Source: Bacteroidaceae bacterium (GTDB lineage Bacteria; Bacteroidota; Bacteroidia; Bacteroidales; Bacteroidaceae). Taken from it: DNA of 64,000 nt. Below the pieces are notes generated by a model. That model had not been told where the DNA came from. It saw only the letters and a program-made list of their open reading frames with translations, and ran no database searches. The stretch is taken from the NCBI GenBank assembly GCA_017962495.1, contig JAGCVH010000043.1, positions 28,439-92,438 on the forward strand, written 5' to 3'. Positions within the stretch are counted from its first letter, which is position 1, and every line of letters begins with the position of its first letter. Below are positions 25,821-35,741 of the stretch, piece after piece. The position numbers were made by a program, and so were the translations under genes.

Positions 25821-27229
25821 TTCAGGCTTTCAATATCTAATAAGTCGAGCAGGTTCTCGCCATCATTAAGTACAAGTTGCAGTTGCAAGTTCTTCGAGTT
25901 CGATGCCGATATTGTGAGGCGTTGGAATGCCTTAAGCATTTTTGCGCTTTCACTATTGTTCATATACTTCTTGGCAAATTGTGAAAGGTCGATGCTTGCA
26001 TAGAGCCGTTGTCCCTTTATCTCATCTGCAAAATTATAAGCAATATCGTGATGTCCAGTAGAATTAGCTATTGCTTCGGAAGACGAGATTGTAAGCATAT
26101 CCTGATTAGAGGAAAAATAATAGGGCTTGCCTTTATAAGTGAGCATAGCTCTATGTTTGTCCTGAGCATAGAATTGGAAGCCAGCGGCCCGACTTATGGC
26201 ATCGTTCCAAGAAGCTACGTTTTGCATGAACTTGTCATCAGACAGCTTTACCTGCAGGACGGGATCTCCATCGATTTGAGGCAAGCTAAAAGCCAATGCC
26301 CCATCTATGCTTTTGAGAATCATATCAAGGTCGAACACGTTGTTAAGCATAAGTAAAACGGTGCGAATGACTTTGTTCTCACGCAGGATGCGCAGTAGTT
26401 TCTCACCTTTCAGACCTATTTCAAGGTGTAGGATAGAATTGGTTGGAGAAGCTGCAAGCATAGAGCCGTCAAGTGGTTGAAGTATGTCATCGAACTGATT
26501 GATAGCCTTATCAATCTTTGCGTTCTCTGAGTTTGGCGTAAGGTTAAGAATTACTCTGTCACGCTTAGCCATAAGTCCGGCAGAGAGTCCAAGGTCGTTT
26601 AAGTTGATGTCACCGAGATAACGACTCAGGGAAGACGGCAGTACGGTTTGTGGCAAAGCCTCGAGTGAAGTGGCAAGAGCCAAGGGCTCGTCGCGTTTCT
26701 CAAGATTCTTATACAGAAGTGTATTCTTTCCGCTTTCCGATTCGCTTTGGTCTATGCACGAATAGATAACATTTCGCAGTTGCTCTTGCTCGCTTCCAAC
26801 GGCAGGACCCATAATCATGGCACGATCTTTGGCTATACCCGCCAGCATGTTGCCATTGATGATACACCACTTCATTCCTCGTTGGTCTTCGACAGCATAT
26901 CCTTTTGTCTCAAGCATCTTGCAGAAATCACCCTTGTCACTCAAAGGTATGATGGCACCAAGCGTACCTTGGGAAGTAAAGAGATAAGCAGGCGTCATCA
27001 GGTCGACACCCATTTCCTTGTCGTTGTCCAAAAGGAGCAGTTTCCGTATGTCCTCGAGAGAGAGCCCATAGTCAAGAGCCAGTTGTTTGGCGTCCAGGCG
27101 CGAAACGGCTGTTATGTCCTTGGGCAGAGACGATGCCATAGCGTCGCCACGACCATGAAACATCTTCCATCCGATGAATGCGGCTATGCCTACTGCCACG
27201 ATGGCGGCAATGATTCCATATTTCTTCAT
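25817..27229 (-). CDS. DUF4836-like membrane-anchored protein
   Basis: 470 residues with an N-terminal membrane anchor (about 5-25) and a large extracytoplasmic part. Sequence style (repeated lines such as LPKDITAVSRLDAKQL and a late DIAYNFADEIKGQRLYASIDL segment) resembles the Bacteroidota DUF4836 family, of unknown function. It overlaps rsmE upstream and the ABC ATPase downstream by 4 bases each, which suggests it works with the transporter in the envelope. Assignment to DUF4836 is from memory of the family and should be read as probable. Confidence 0.65.
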   Translation of the reverse strand: MKKYGIIAAIVAVGIAAFIGWKMFHGRGDAMASSLPKDITAVSRLDAKQLALDYGLSLEDIRKLLLLDNDKEMGVDLMTPAYLFTSQGTLGAIIPLSDKGDFCKMLETKGYAVEDQRGMKWCIINGNMLAGIAKDRAMIMGPAVGSEQEQLRNVIYSCIDQSESESGKNTLLYKNLEKRDEPLALATSLEALPQTVLPSSLSRYLGDINLNDLGLSAGLMAKRDRVILNLTPNSENAKIDKAINQFDDILQPLDGSMLAASPTNSILHLEIGLKGEKLLRILRENKVIRTVLLMLNNVFDLDMILKSIDGALAFSLPQIDGDPVLQVKLSDDKFMQNVASWNDAISRAAGFQFYAQDKHRAMLTYKGKPYYFSSNQDMLTISSSEAIANSTGHHDIAYNFADEIKGQRLYASIDLSQFAKKYMNNSESAKMLKAFQRLTISASNSKNLQLQLVLNDGENLLDLLDIESLK

Positions 27230-27942
27230 AATCTTTCGTTTATGTCTTTAACTTGATACAAGTGAACAGCCATAAGGGCTGCAGTCTCTGTTCTTAATCT
27301 ACTTGGACCTAAGCTAACGGCTTGATACCCGTTTTGCTCAGCCATGCGCACTTCCTCAATAGAGAAGTCCCCTTCAGGACCTATAAGTATAGTTGCCTCC
27401 TCCCCTGCTTTCAGTACATCGAGCAGATAGGGCTTCTCGCCTTCATAGCAATGACAGATGAACTTCTGACCCTTGCGCTCTGTCGTTATGAACTTGCGGA
27501 AGGGTTGCATCTCATTGACTTGAGGTAACCAGCCCTTACGGCTTTGTTTCATCGCAGAAATGACAATCTTGTTTAGGCGTTCCGTCTTCACCACATCGCG
27601 CTCTGAGAACTGGCAATCGAGGAAAGATAGTTCATCGACTCCCACCTCCGTTGCTTTCTCGACGAACCATTCCGTTCTGTCGATGAGCCTTGTCGGAGCC
27701 ATTGCCAAATGCAGGTGTCCTTGCCATTGAGGCTTTTGCGGAAATGATTGGATGATGCGATAAGTGCAATGATGATTAGAGGCAAGCGTAATCACAGCCT
27801 TGTGGAAACTTCCTTTGCCGTCCATCAACCACATCTCATCCCCTTCTTTCATGCGAAGCACCCGGACGGCATGTTGTGTGTCGTCCTTTGTCAATTCGCC
27901 TGCATCTATGTCTGGCTGATAGAAGTATCGCTCCTCCTTCAT
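27226..27942 (-). CDS. rsmE: 16S rRNA m3U1498 methyltransferase
   Basis: 238 residues, the normal length. SPOUT-class methyltransferase that methylates U1498 of 16S rRNA. An N-terminal PUA-like domain (HAVRVLRMKEGDE) is followed by the knot fold: EKATEVGVDEL, LIGPEGDFS and SLGPSRLRTETAA. First gene of a set that includes the DUF4836-like protein and the ABC transporter, with overlapping ends. Confidence 0.95.
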   Translation of the reverse strand: MKEERYFYQPDIDAGELTKDDTQHAVRVLRMKEGDEMWLMDGKGSFHKAVITLASNHHCTYRIIQSFPQKPQWQGHLHLAMAPTRLIDRTEWFVEKATEVGVDELSFLDCQFSERDVVKTERLNKIVISAMKQSRKGWLPQVNEMQPFRKFITTERKGQKFICHCYEGEKPYLLDVLKAGEEATILIGPEGDFSIEEVRMAEQNGYQAVSLGPSRLRTETAALMAVHLYQVKDINERL

Positions 27943-27956
27943 ATTTAATTATTGTT

Positions 27957-27992
27957 TCTAGAGGTTCTAGATTAACTAGATTGTCTAGAGGG
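27957..27992. repeat. 9-bp tandem repeat with TCTAGA core, four units
   Basis: TCTAGA, TCTAGA, ACTAGA and TCTAGA start at 27957, 27966, 27975 and 27984. They fill the gap between the nucleoside permease stop and rsmE. Confidence 0.6.
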
Positions 27993-27993
27993 A

Positions 27994-29259
27994 TTAATCT
28001 TCCTTTACTTCGTGCTTATATCTGAATAAGATAGCAAATAGGATTGCCACAACTAGAGCATAACCTGCAAAGATGTACCAGCAAGTCTGCCAGCCCGGCA
28101 AAGTATCGCTTCCCTCAGGCAGGTTGAAGACGTAGTGGTTCACAACCATTTGTGCGGTCAGCATGCCTACTGTGGCTCCGAAGCCGTTAGTCATCATCAT
28201 AAACAAACCTTGCGCAGAGTTGCGAATGCCGAGGTCAGTTTCTTTGTCCACAAAGAGAGAGCCCGAGATGTTAAAGAAATCGAAGGCGACACCGTAAACA
28301 ATCATGGAAAGTATGATGAATATAAATCCGCTGCCCGGATTACCTATGGCAAAGAACCCGAAGCGGAACACCCAGGCGAACATGGACATAAGCATAACCT
28401 TCTTGATACCGAATCGACTGAGGCAGAAAGGTATCAGCAGGATGCATAGAGTCTCACTCATCTGCGAGATTGAGGTTATGATGACACTGTACTTCACCAT
28501 TATTGAGTCGGCATATTGCGGAAGTGCTCCCCACGCCTCGAGGTAGGATGTTGCGTATCCATTGGTTATCTGGAGGCAAGAACCCAAGAGCATGCTGAAG
28601 ATGAAGAATACAGCCATGCGATAGTCCTTGAATAGTGCGAAGGCACGCAAGCCAAGGGCTTCGACGAGAGACTTCTTTTCTCCTCCCTTGTTGGTGGGAC
28701 ATGCTGGCATCGTGAGCGAATATACAGCCATGATGAGACTAAGCACGCCAGAAAGTGCAAACTGGTACGCGGTGGCTTTAATGCCCAGCAAGTTGACTGC
28801 CCACATAGAACAGATGAAGCCCACAGTTCCCCAAACACGGATGGGTGGAAAGGCTTTCACCGTATCAAGTCCTTCTTTCTCCAAAGCATTGTAAGCGACT
28901 GAATTAGTGAGCGCTATGGTTGGCATGAAGAAGGCCACGCTAATGGTGTAGAGCGTGAATAAGATGCCGAAGCTCACATTGCCTGCTGCTGACAATCCGT
29001 ACATGCATGCGGCAATCATGGAGATTCCGGCTATGGCGTGGCAAAGTCCCAGCAAGCGTTGAGCCTGAATCCATTTGTCGGCAACAATGCCCATGAGTGC
29101 TGGCATACAAAGGGAGACGAAACCTTGGACAGAATAGAACCAACCGATGTTGCTGCCAAGTCCTTCACTACCCAGATACAGGCCCATCGAAATCAGATAG
29201 GCACCCCAAACTGCGAACTCAAGGAAGTTGAGAATCGTCAATCTAATTTTAATGTTCAT
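27994..29259 (-). CDS. Nucleoside:H+ symporter family MFS permease
   Basis: 421 residues, about 12 membrane segments. The start at 29259 (MNIKIRLTILNFLEFAVWG) is the usual NupG/XapB-type opening; ten extra in-frame residues upstream are not typical and would overlap the 7-bp repeat. Takes up nucleosides with protons in characterised relatives. Monocistronic by position, with 7-bp repeats directly upstream. Confidence 0.88.
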   Translation of the reverse strand: MNIKIRLTILNFLEFAVWGAYLISMGLYLGSEGLGSNIGWFYSVQGFVSLCMPALMGIVADKWIQAQRLLGLCHAIAGISMIAACMYGLSAAGNVSFGILFTLYTISVAFFMPTIALTNSVAYNALEKEGLDTVKAFPPIRVWGTVGFICSMWAVNLLGIKATAYQFALSGVLSLIMAVYSLTMPACPTNKGGEKKSLVEALGLRAFALFKDYRMAVFFIFSMLLGSCLQITNGYATSYLEAWGALPQYADSIMVKYSVIITSISQMSETLCILLIPFCLSRFGIKKVMLMSMFAWVFRFGFFAIGNPGSGFIFIILSMIVYGVAFDFFNISGSLFVDKETDLGIRNSAQGLFMMMTNGFGATVGMLTAQMVVNHYVFNLPEGSDTLPGWQTCWYIFAGYALVVAILFAILFRYKHEVKED

Positions 29260-29278
29260 AGGATTTATTTTTTTGATG

Positions 29279-29327
29279 TCAAATGTCAAATGTCAAATGG
29301 CAAATGTATTATGTTTAATGTAAAATG
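29279..29327. repeat. 7-bp tandem repeat, seven units
   Basis: TCAAATG three times, GCAAATG, TATTATG, TTTAATG and TAAAATG lie head to tail without a gap. They fill the space between the RNA methyltransferase stop and the nucleoside permease start. Confidence 0.8.
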
Positions 29328-30506
29328 TTATTCCACATAAAGCACGAGGCCCTTCAGGTATTCGCCTTCGGGATGATATATGTTGACTGGGTGGTCGGCG
29401 GGTTGATGCAACTGATGGAGCAATCGAACCTTTCGACGCGCAAGCGTAGCCGCCGTGAACACAGCCATGCGGAACTGCTCTTTACTGATGGCTTGCGAGC
29501 AGCTGAAGGTGAAGAGCAGACTTCCTGCAGGCATCTTCTCCATTGCTCGCGCGTTCAGTTTGGTATAGCCCTTTATTGCATGACGGACAGCATCGCGATG
29601 CTTGGCAAATGCAGGTGTGTCGAGGATGACGAGGTCATAGGCTTCCGTCATCGTGTCCAAGTATTTGAAGGCATCTTCGGCATAGGCCTGGTGGCGGGCA
29701 TCGTCAGGGAAGTTGAGTTGGATGTTAGCATTCACGAGGTCGATAGCCTTTTGACTACTGTCGACGGAATGAACCAGACGGGCTCCTCCTCGCATGGCAT
29801 AGACGCTGAAACCGCCTGTATAGCAGAACATGTTCAAGACTTTGCGGCCTTTGGAATATTGTTCGACGAGAGCCCGATTATCGCGTTGGTCGACGAAGAA
29901 TCCCGTCTTCTGTCCACGAAGCCAGTCGATGTGGAATCGCAGACCATTTTCCATAGCGATGTTGTCGGTGGTGGAACCAAAGAGGAATCCGTTTTCCTGC
30001 CCCAGTTCGGCTTTGAACGGAAGTGTTGTCTCGCTTTTGTAGTAGATGCTGTTCAGGCGTTCGCCAAGCACCTCGCGCAGGGCTTCGGCAATTTCATTTC
30101 GGCACACGTGCATTCCCACGCTATGTGCCTGCATCACAGCCGTTTGTCCGTAGAGGTCAACCACAAGTCCGGGCAGGTTGTCGCCTTCGCCATGAATGAG
30201 TCGGAAGGTTGTGTTCTCGGGATTGTCCGCTAGTCCGATGGTTTTGCGAACATCAAAGGCGGCTTGTATGCGCTGAACCCAGAAGCGGCGGTCGATGGGC
30301 TCATCCTCGAAGGTAAGCACGCGAACGGCAATGCTCCCTATTTGCCAGTGTCCTATGGCTATGAACGAGCTGTCGTGCGTAAGCACCCTCACCAAGTCGC
30401 CCTCTTGCAGTTTGCCATCTATGTGGTTGACTGCGCCAGAGAAGACCCACGGATGGTAGCGTCGCAGGCTTTCGTCCTTTCCTTTATTCAGATATAGGTT
30501 CTTCAT
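29328..30506 (-). CDS. Class I SAM-dependent rRNA methyltransferase (RlmI-like)
   Basis: 392 residues. A PUA domain at the N terminus (PWVFSGAVNHIDG) is followed by a Rossmann methyltransferase domain with VLNMFCYTGGFSVYAMRGGA and LDTPAFAKHRDAV. Relatives methylate 23S rRNA cytosine (RlmI). Start 30506 is chosen because MKNLYLNKGKDES matches the family opening; it lies inside the last 23 bases of the exonuclease gene, in another frame. Confidence 0.9.
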   Translation of the reverse strand: MKNLYLNKGKDESLRRYHPWVFSGAVNHIDGKLQEGDLVRVLTHDSSFIAIGHWQIGSIAVRVLTFEDEPIDRRFWVQRIQAAFDVRKTIGLADNPENTTFRLIHGEGDNLPGLVVDLYGQTAVMQAHSVGMHVCRNEIAEALREVLGERLNSIYYKSETTLPFKAELGQENGFLFGSTTDNIAMENGLRFHIDWLRGQKTGFFVDQRDNRALVEQYSKGRKVLNMFCYTGGFSVYAMRGGARLVHSVDSSQKAIDLVNANIQLNFPDDARHQAYAEDAFKYLDTMTEAYDLVILDTPAFAKHRDAVRHAIKGYTKLNARAMEKMPAGSLLFTFSCSQAISKEQFRMAVFTAATLARRKVRLLHQLHQPADHPVNIYHPEGEYLKGLVLYVE

Positions 30507-31113
30507 CCTCAATAAGTTCCCAGTTGTTGTCTTTCTTAATCTCTTCGAATCTCTCATATAGCTTCAGACACGCCCAAGCATCGGTTGCGGCGTACAGCTT
30601 CTGCGCTTCAGTTAGCGCGTCCGCTTCCCAATTCGTCAGTTGCTGCCCTTTCGAGATTCTCTCTTCGAATACGTTGGCATAGAGCTTCTGCAGGCTTTTG
30701 TCTTCTATCCCGAAGGAGGAGACATAGTTTTGCAGTTCTATGAAGCCTTCCATATCGACGTCTCCCAGGCGTTTGAGTTGATTGGTATCGTCGCGCCATG
30801 AGAGTGCAACCTTCTTTACGCCTTTGTCTGACAGCAGTCGGACAAGCGAGGGTGTGAGTCCCATCCTATTGAGGCGAAAGAGGAAACAAGTGTCCTCGGT
30901 TGCCACTTGTAGGAGTGCGACGTGATTCATTGGGCCTGGGCGGAATGTGGGTCGCGTCTCCGTGTCGAAACCCAAAAGGCTTTGCGTCAACAGATAATCG
31001 ACTGCCTTCTCGGCTTCGCTTTCGCTCTGAATGACGAAAATGCGTCCCTCGAACAACACCCGAGGGAGTTCTGCCAATCGCGTCTTATCGTATTTCTTAT
31101 ATAGTCGAATCAC
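30484..31113 (-). CDS. 3'-5' exonuclease, RNase D-like (DEDD family)
   Basis: 209 residues containing only the DEDD nuclease domain: GFDTET (DExD I), SWRDDTNQL (II region) and YAATDAWACLKLY (III, the DEDDy tyrosine missing in favour of the D/W context). No HRDC domain, so it is not a full RNase D. Function could be RNA or DNA trimming. Its 3' end overlaps the RlmI-like gene. Confidence 0.85.
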   Translation of the reverse strand: MIRLYKKYDKTRLAELPRVLFEGRIFVIQSESEAEKAVDYLLTQSLLGFDTETRPTFRPGPMNHVALLQVATEDTCFLFRLNRMGLTPSLVRLLSDKGVKKVALSWRDDTNQLKRLGDVDMEGFIELQNYVSSFGIEDKSLQKLYANVFEERISKGQQLTNWEADALTEAQKLYAATDAWACLKLYERFEEIKKDNNWELIEDEEPISE

Positions 31114-31142
31114 TTTCTGTCTTATTCCTTTGTCTTATTGTC

Positions 31143-31276
31143 GAAAGCCCTAGGCCTTATTTCGGAAGCCCTTAGGCCTTATTGCTATCGAACCTATATT
31201 CGTTTGCCTTCGAACCTATATTCGATTGGTCTCGAACCTATATTCATTTGCCATCGAGCCTATGCTCGTTTTCTAA
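31143..31276. repeat. 22-bp tandem repeat array downstream of the DUF5063 gene
   Basis: TAGGCCTT words at 31151 and 31173 and CGAACCT/CGAGCCT words at 31189, 31211, 31233 and 31255, each 22 bp apart within its dialect. The same two dialects occur at 10864-11060, with the order of dialects reversed on the plus strand. It fills the gap between two minus-strand genes. Confidence 0.85.
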
Positions 31277-31806
31277 TACTCCTTTTCCTTATTAAAACAA
31301 ATCAAGTGCAAACGCTTCAGCGCGTCCACGAGTGCCTCGCCCCAATAGAGTTCGAAACTGTCGCGAATTGCCCATAGGGCGTCCATCATGCAATCCTCTA
31401 CCCCATCCTGATAAGTGGCGAGAAAGTTCCTGAGCGGTTGATAGATGTCTGCCAGATGCTCGGACAGAGACTTCCACTGGGTTTCGTCCGTCTCCATATC
31501 GCGGTCGTAGGAAACATCGAGATATTGGTCGTCGTCGGGCAAGATATCGTAAACCGTCCGCCGGATGTAGTTGTAATCGTCCTCCGTGACCTTGCCTTGC
31601 GGCAGGAAATCGCCTTCGCTCACCACTTCGGGCAAGAGCATGGCCTTCATGTAAAGCAGAGGCAAGAGTTTGAGCATCTTGTCGAGGAAATCCTGACGCG
31701 GGCGTCCGGGTGATTTTTCCAGAAATGCGCAGTACTCTATGCCTACGGTCACAAACTCCAGCGTATCGTGGTGATAAATGGTCTTCGCTTTATCGTTGAC
31801 TTGCAT
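31273..31806 (-). CDS. DUF5063 family protein
   Basis: 177-residue, probably all-helical cytosolic protein. It resembles the DUF5063 family of Bacteroidota (opening with a TLEFVTVGIEYC helix and ending with WGEALVDALKRLH). No catalytic motif is recognised. Precedes the exonuclease and the RlmI-like gene on the same strand with a repeat array between. Confidence 0.75.
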   Translation of the reverse strand: MQVNDKAKTIYHHDTLEFVTVGIEYCAFLEKSPGRPRQDFLDKMLKLLPLLYMKAMLLPEVVSEGDFLPQGKVTEDDYNYIRRTVYDILPDDDQYLDVSYDRDMETDETQWKSLSEHLADIYQPLRNFLATYQDGVEDCMMDALWAIRDSFELYWGEALVDALKRLHLICFNKEKEY

Positions 31807-32023
31807 TCTTCTGTATCTTCTATTACGAGGTCAAAGATACGAATAAGCGAGTGAAAAGCCAAATAAATAAAGAAAAATGAATGAAAAAGTTCCCTTTTTC
31901 GTTTGTTATCCGTCGGCAAATCGCTCTCTGCATCTGGCAAATACGGCTTTGAGGGGTGGAGCCTTCATCTGATTTACCGCAAATACGCGCTCGTGAAGCA
32001 TAGAATAAGGTACAAAGTGGCGT

Positions 32024-32059
32024 TTTGTTTGCTCCATTGAGAAAAAAAGCTTAATTTTG
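32024..32059 (+). promoter_or_regulatory. Promoter of the DUF4421 gene
   Basis: TTTG words at 32024 and 32028, then TAATTTTG at 32052-32059, spacing about 20 bp. The remaining part of the 31807-32099 gap shows nothing else that I can support. Confidence 0.6.
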
Positions 32060-32099
32060 CATCACTAAGTAGTTATTATTGCATACGATATATCGGATA

Positions 32100-33095
32100 A
32101 TGGGGCGTCGGGAACTAATCGTCTGTCTGTTGTTACTCCTAAGCGGTGCAAGCTTCGGCCATTCGCGTTTTATGGAGAAGAAGTTTGTGCAGCAGGTATT
32201 GCGCCTTGATAGCATCATGACAGCCCATTATCGCAATCCAAACATAGATACTGCTTATGTGATGAGACCCCAGACTCGATGGACGGTTGCCGGGCGTTTC
32301 AATCTCGCCGGAGCTAAGTTCAAAGTGGAGGGAATAGACGAAGGCAATCATTTCAATTCGGAGTTGAGAGCCGACTTTAAATCGACACTTGCACTTTACT
32401 TGAAATATCTGGGCTTTTCAGTTTCCCTTTCACTCAATCCCGCAAAGTTGGCTGGCAAGTACCGCGACTATGAACTCGGATTCGTCTATTATGGAAGGCA
32501 GTACGGTTTCGACCTTATTTATCAGGACTCGAAAAACTATACGGGCTATCACAAGCAAGAGTCCTATCCTCGCATAGAACTGCCTGCCGACTTGTTCAAA
32601 ATGAAGACATTCAACATAAGCGGATATTATGTCTTCAATCATAAAAAGTTCTCCTACCCTGCAGCAATGACGCAGGGATACATACAAAAGCGTTCGGCAG
32701 GTAGCTTTATGTTGGCTCTCTCGGGTCAAGGTCAGCATGGAAAGCTTAAAGGCGATTATGGAATCGATTTACGCATAACTAATATAGGTATCGGAGGCGG
32801 ATACGGGTTCAACTATGTGCCTGCCCGGCGTTGGTTGCTTCATATTTCGGCTTTGCCTACATTTATTGTCTATAGCCACACATCCCTCACCTTCAATGAC
32901 TCGAAAATACCCCTTCGCTACCACTTTCCTGAAGTCATCATCACCGGACGAGGGGCTATCGTGTATCAGGTAACGAAGAACCAGTATATGGCACTCTCGG
33001 GCGTCTATTACTTTACGGATATTGGAAGTAAGAAGCGCCTTAGAATAGAGAACGAGAAGTGGCGTGCTCGCCTGACCTATGGCTTCCGTTTCTGA
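32100..33095 (+). CDS. DUF4421 family outer-membrane protein
   Basis: 331 residues with a signal peptide and a pattern of alternating beta strands ending in an aromatic residue (TYGFRF), as in outer-membrane barrels. Resembles DUF4421. ATG 32100 is preferred to an in-frame TTG seven codons earlier. Function unknown; relatives are found across Bacteroidota. It stands alone between the repeat-flanked gene set and ftsK. Confidence 0.75.
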   Translation: MGRRELIVCLLLLLSGASFGHSRFMEKKFVQQVLRLDSIMTAHYRNPNIDTAYVMRPQTRWTVAGRFNLAGAKFKVEGIDEGNHFNSELRADFKSTLALYLKYLGFSVSLSLNPAKLAGKYRDYELGFVYYGRQYGFDLIYQDSKNYTGYHKQESYPRIELPADLFKMKTFNISGYYVFNHKKFSYPAAMTQGYIQKRSAGSFMLALSGQGQHGKLKGDYGIDLRITNIGIGGGYGFNYVPARRWLLHISALPTFIVYSHTSLTFNDSKIPLRYHFPEVIITGRGAIVYQVTKNQYMALSGVYYFTDIGSKKRLRIENEKWRARLTYGFRF

Positions 33096-33235
33096 GGCTT
33101 CGAACTTAGGTTTTCCCGTCACGAAGGTTAATTTCGGTTATCCTCAAAAATAAGTGCGATTTGTACTTAATTTTCGTCTTTAATCCTTCTTTAAAGTATT
33201 GAAGAAAGATTGCATCTCGGAAAAATCAAATATTA

Positions 33236-33267
33236 TTTGTTATTTCATTCGCTTTTTACTATCTTTG
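33236..33267 (+). promoter_or_regulatory. ftsK promoter
   Basis: TTTG at 33236-33239, 20 bp, TATCTTTG at 33260-33267, 37 bases before the start codon. Confidence 0.7.
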
Positions 33268-33304
33268 TGCGCTTAAAACAATTCTTAATCAAGAAGAATA
33301 CTCT

Positions 33305-35734
33305 ATGGCAAACGAACTGAAAACCAAGAATACAAGAAAGGATACGAGGACGAGGAAGCGCGTTAACACCAATGGTGATGTGGAAGAACCCGTAAGCAAG
33401 ATTGAACTCACGCGATGGATCGTGGGCGGATTGCTCGTTTTCTTCGCCATCCTCCTCCTTATTGCCTTCACTTCGAACTTCTTCACGGGTGCTGCCGATC
33501 AGCATCTCGTAGCAGGCGAACATCCCCACAACTGGCTGGGTGGCTTTGGCGTGTGGCTAATCGCGAATGTGATGAACCGCTCTTTTGGTTTGGCAACATT
33601 CTTCCTGCCCATACTCATGATAGCCATCGCATTCAAGATTCTGCAGATTGGAAAGGTCAGAATCTGGAAGTGGCTCCTCAACTGCATCCTGCTCACGATT
33701 TGGTTCTCTGTAGCTGGTGCCTTGTTGCAACGCTTCTTCTTCAAGGAGAGCTTCATCATCTTCGGAGGTATGCATGGGGAAACGGCTTTGGATTATCTGC
33801 AGGGAAAGATTGGTATCGTCGGAACCATCATAGGTATCATCATCACCGCAATTGCGTATGTGGGCTATCTGAGTGGCGAGACCATTCACTTCATCCGAAA
33901 GACACTCGAACGCGCTCGCAGACGCGCCGAACAGGAAAATTCCATGAAGGAGGAGGGCAAGTACCAGCAGGACGAAAGCGAACGCCCGACTGTCATTGAC
34001 CTGAATGATAAACCAACAGAGGGCGAAGTTAAGCCCGACAATATTGCAACAACGATTACCTTTGGGGCAGACACAAAGGCGGAAGAACCCAAACCTGCTA
34101 AGGATGTGGACTTTGAGGTGGAAGTAACTGGCGATACAGGTGAGGAAACGGGAATGAAGGTTAATATCGGACAAGGTGAAGAAAAGGCTGACCTCGATGA
34201 GACGCTTTCCTTAGAGCCTTATGACCCGAAACTGGACTTGAGTCAATATAAGTATCCCACCATCGACCTCCTGAAGAAATATGATGTGGACAATATTGGA
34301 GTCGATATGGAAGAACAGCGCATGAACAAGGATCGTATTGTTCAGGCTCTGCGCAACTTTGGTGTGGAAATCAGCAGTATTAAGGCCACCGTAGGTCCTA
34401 CTATTACCTTATACGAAATCACGCCTGCGCCTGGAGTCCGCATCTCCAAGATTCGTAACCTGGAGAACGATATTGCCCTCTCGCTCTCGGCTTTGGGCAT
34501 TCGTATCATAGCTCCAATCCCGGGCAAGGGAACGGTGGGTATCGAAGTCCCGAACGCTCGTCCGAAGATGGTTTCGATGGAGAGCATCATCAACAGCAAA
34601 AAGTTCCAAGAGACCGACTTCGAGTTGCCTATGGCTTTAGGCAAGACCATTACGAACGAGATATTTATGGTCGACCTGGTGAAGATGCCCCATCTCCTCG
34701 TGGCGGGCGCAACCGGTCAAGGAAAATCCGTAGGTCTGAACGCCATCATTACTTCTTTATTATATAAGAAACATCCAGCCGAGCTGAAATTGGTTATGGT
34801 CGATCCCAAGAAGGTGGAATTCTCCGTCTATAACCCCATTGTTAATCATTTTCTTGCCCAGGTTGAAGGCAACGAAGACGCAGAAGAGCCCATCATCACT
34901 GATGTGAACAAAGTAGTGCAGACGCTGAAGAGCCTTTGTGTGGAAATGGATACGAGATACGACTTGCTTAAGTCTGCCCATGCGCGTAATATTAAGGAAT
35001 ATAACGAGAAATTTAAAGACCGCCGACTCAATCCTAAGAACGGACACAAGTTTATGCCCTATATCGTCGTTATCATCGATGAGTTTGGTGACTTGATAAT
35101 GACAGCCGGCAAGGAAATAGAATTGCCCATTGCCCGTATTGCCCAATTGGCTCGTGCCGTAGGTATTCACATGATTATCGCCACGCAAAGGCCTACGACA
35201 AACATCATTACGGGTACCATCAAGGCGAACTTCCCTGCTCGCATGGCATTCAAGGTTAGTGCGATGATAGACTCCCGAACCATCCTCGACCGTCCGGGTG
35301 CTAATCAACTCGTGGGCAAGGGCGACATGCTCTTCCTGGCAGGGACTGAACCCATTCGTGTCCAATGTGCATTTGTCGATACGCCTGAGGTTGAGCGCAT
35401 CTGCAACTTCATTGCCTGCCAGCAGAGCTATCATGCACCATTCCCCTTGCCACCAGTCGCTTTGGAGGGCGAGGAAGGCGGTGGTGCCGCAGATGTGGAT
35501 ATAAACCATCTCGATCCTATGCTTGAGGAGGTTGCAAAACTGGTTGTCAGCACGCAGCAAGGAAGCACAAGTATGATTCAACGCAAGTTCTCCATCGGCT
35601 ACAATCGCGCTGGACGCCTGATGGACCAGTTAGAGCGAATCGGAGTCGTTGGTCCTGCACAAGGAAGTAAACCAAGAGAGGTTCTTTGTGTCGGAGATAT
35701 AGAGCTATTGAGAATTCTTGATAATCTAAAGTAG
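33305..35734 (+). CDS. ftsK: DNA translocase FtsK/SpoIIIE
   Basis: 809 residues. Hexameric motor that moves chromosome ends through the division septum. Four membrane segments lie in the first 200 residues, then a charged linker to about 290, then the motor: GATGQGKS Walker A (468-475), VIIDEFGDLIM Walker B, and a C-terminal winged-helix gamma domain that would read orientation sequences (MIQRKFSIGYNRAGRLMDQL). The linker is short compared with E. coli. lolA follows after 7 bases. Confidence 0.95.
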   Translation: MANELKTKNTRKDTRTRKRVNTNGDVEEPVSKIELTRWIVGGLLVFFAILLLIAFTSNFFTGAADQHLVAGEHPHNWLGGFGVWLIANVMNRSFGLATFFLPILMIAIAFKILQIGKVRIWKWLLNCILLTIWFSVAGALLQRFFFKESFIIFGGMHGETALDYLQGKIGIVGTIIGIIITAIAYVGYLSGETIHFIRKTLERARRRAEQENSMKEEGKYQQDESERPTVIDLNDKPTEGEVKPDNIATTITFGADTKAEEPKPAKDVDFEVEVTGDTGEETGMKVNIGQGEEKADLDETLSLEPYDPKLDLSQYKYPTIDLLKKYDVDNIGVDMEEQRMNKDRIVQALRNFGVEISSIKATVGPTITLYEITPAPGVRISKIRNLENDIALSLSALGIRIIAPIPGKGTVGIEVPNARPKMVSMESIINSKKFQETDFELPMALGKTITNEIFMVDLVKMPHLLVAGATGQGKSVGLNAIITSLLYKKHPAELKLVMVDPKKVEFSVYNPIVNHFLAQVEGNEDAEEPIITDVNKVVQTLKSLCVEMDTRYDLLKSAHARNIKEYNEKFKDRRLNPKNGHKFMPYIVVIIDEFGDLIMTAGKEIELPIARIAQLARAVGIHMIIATQRPTTNIITGTIKANFPARMAFKVSAMIDSRTILDRPGANQLVGKGDMLFLAGTEPIRVQCAFVDTPEVERICNFIACQQSYHAPFPLPPVALEGEEGGGAADVDINHLDPMLEEVAKLVVSTQQGSTSMIQRKFSIGYNRAGRLMDQLERIGVVGPAQGSKPREVLCVGDIELLRILDNLK

Positions 35735-35741
35735 AACGACT

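Noticed and set aside
31749-31940. Small minus-strand frame before the DUF5063 gene
   Set aside because: Overlaps the start of DUF5063 in another frame, with no ribosome site or recognisable sequence.
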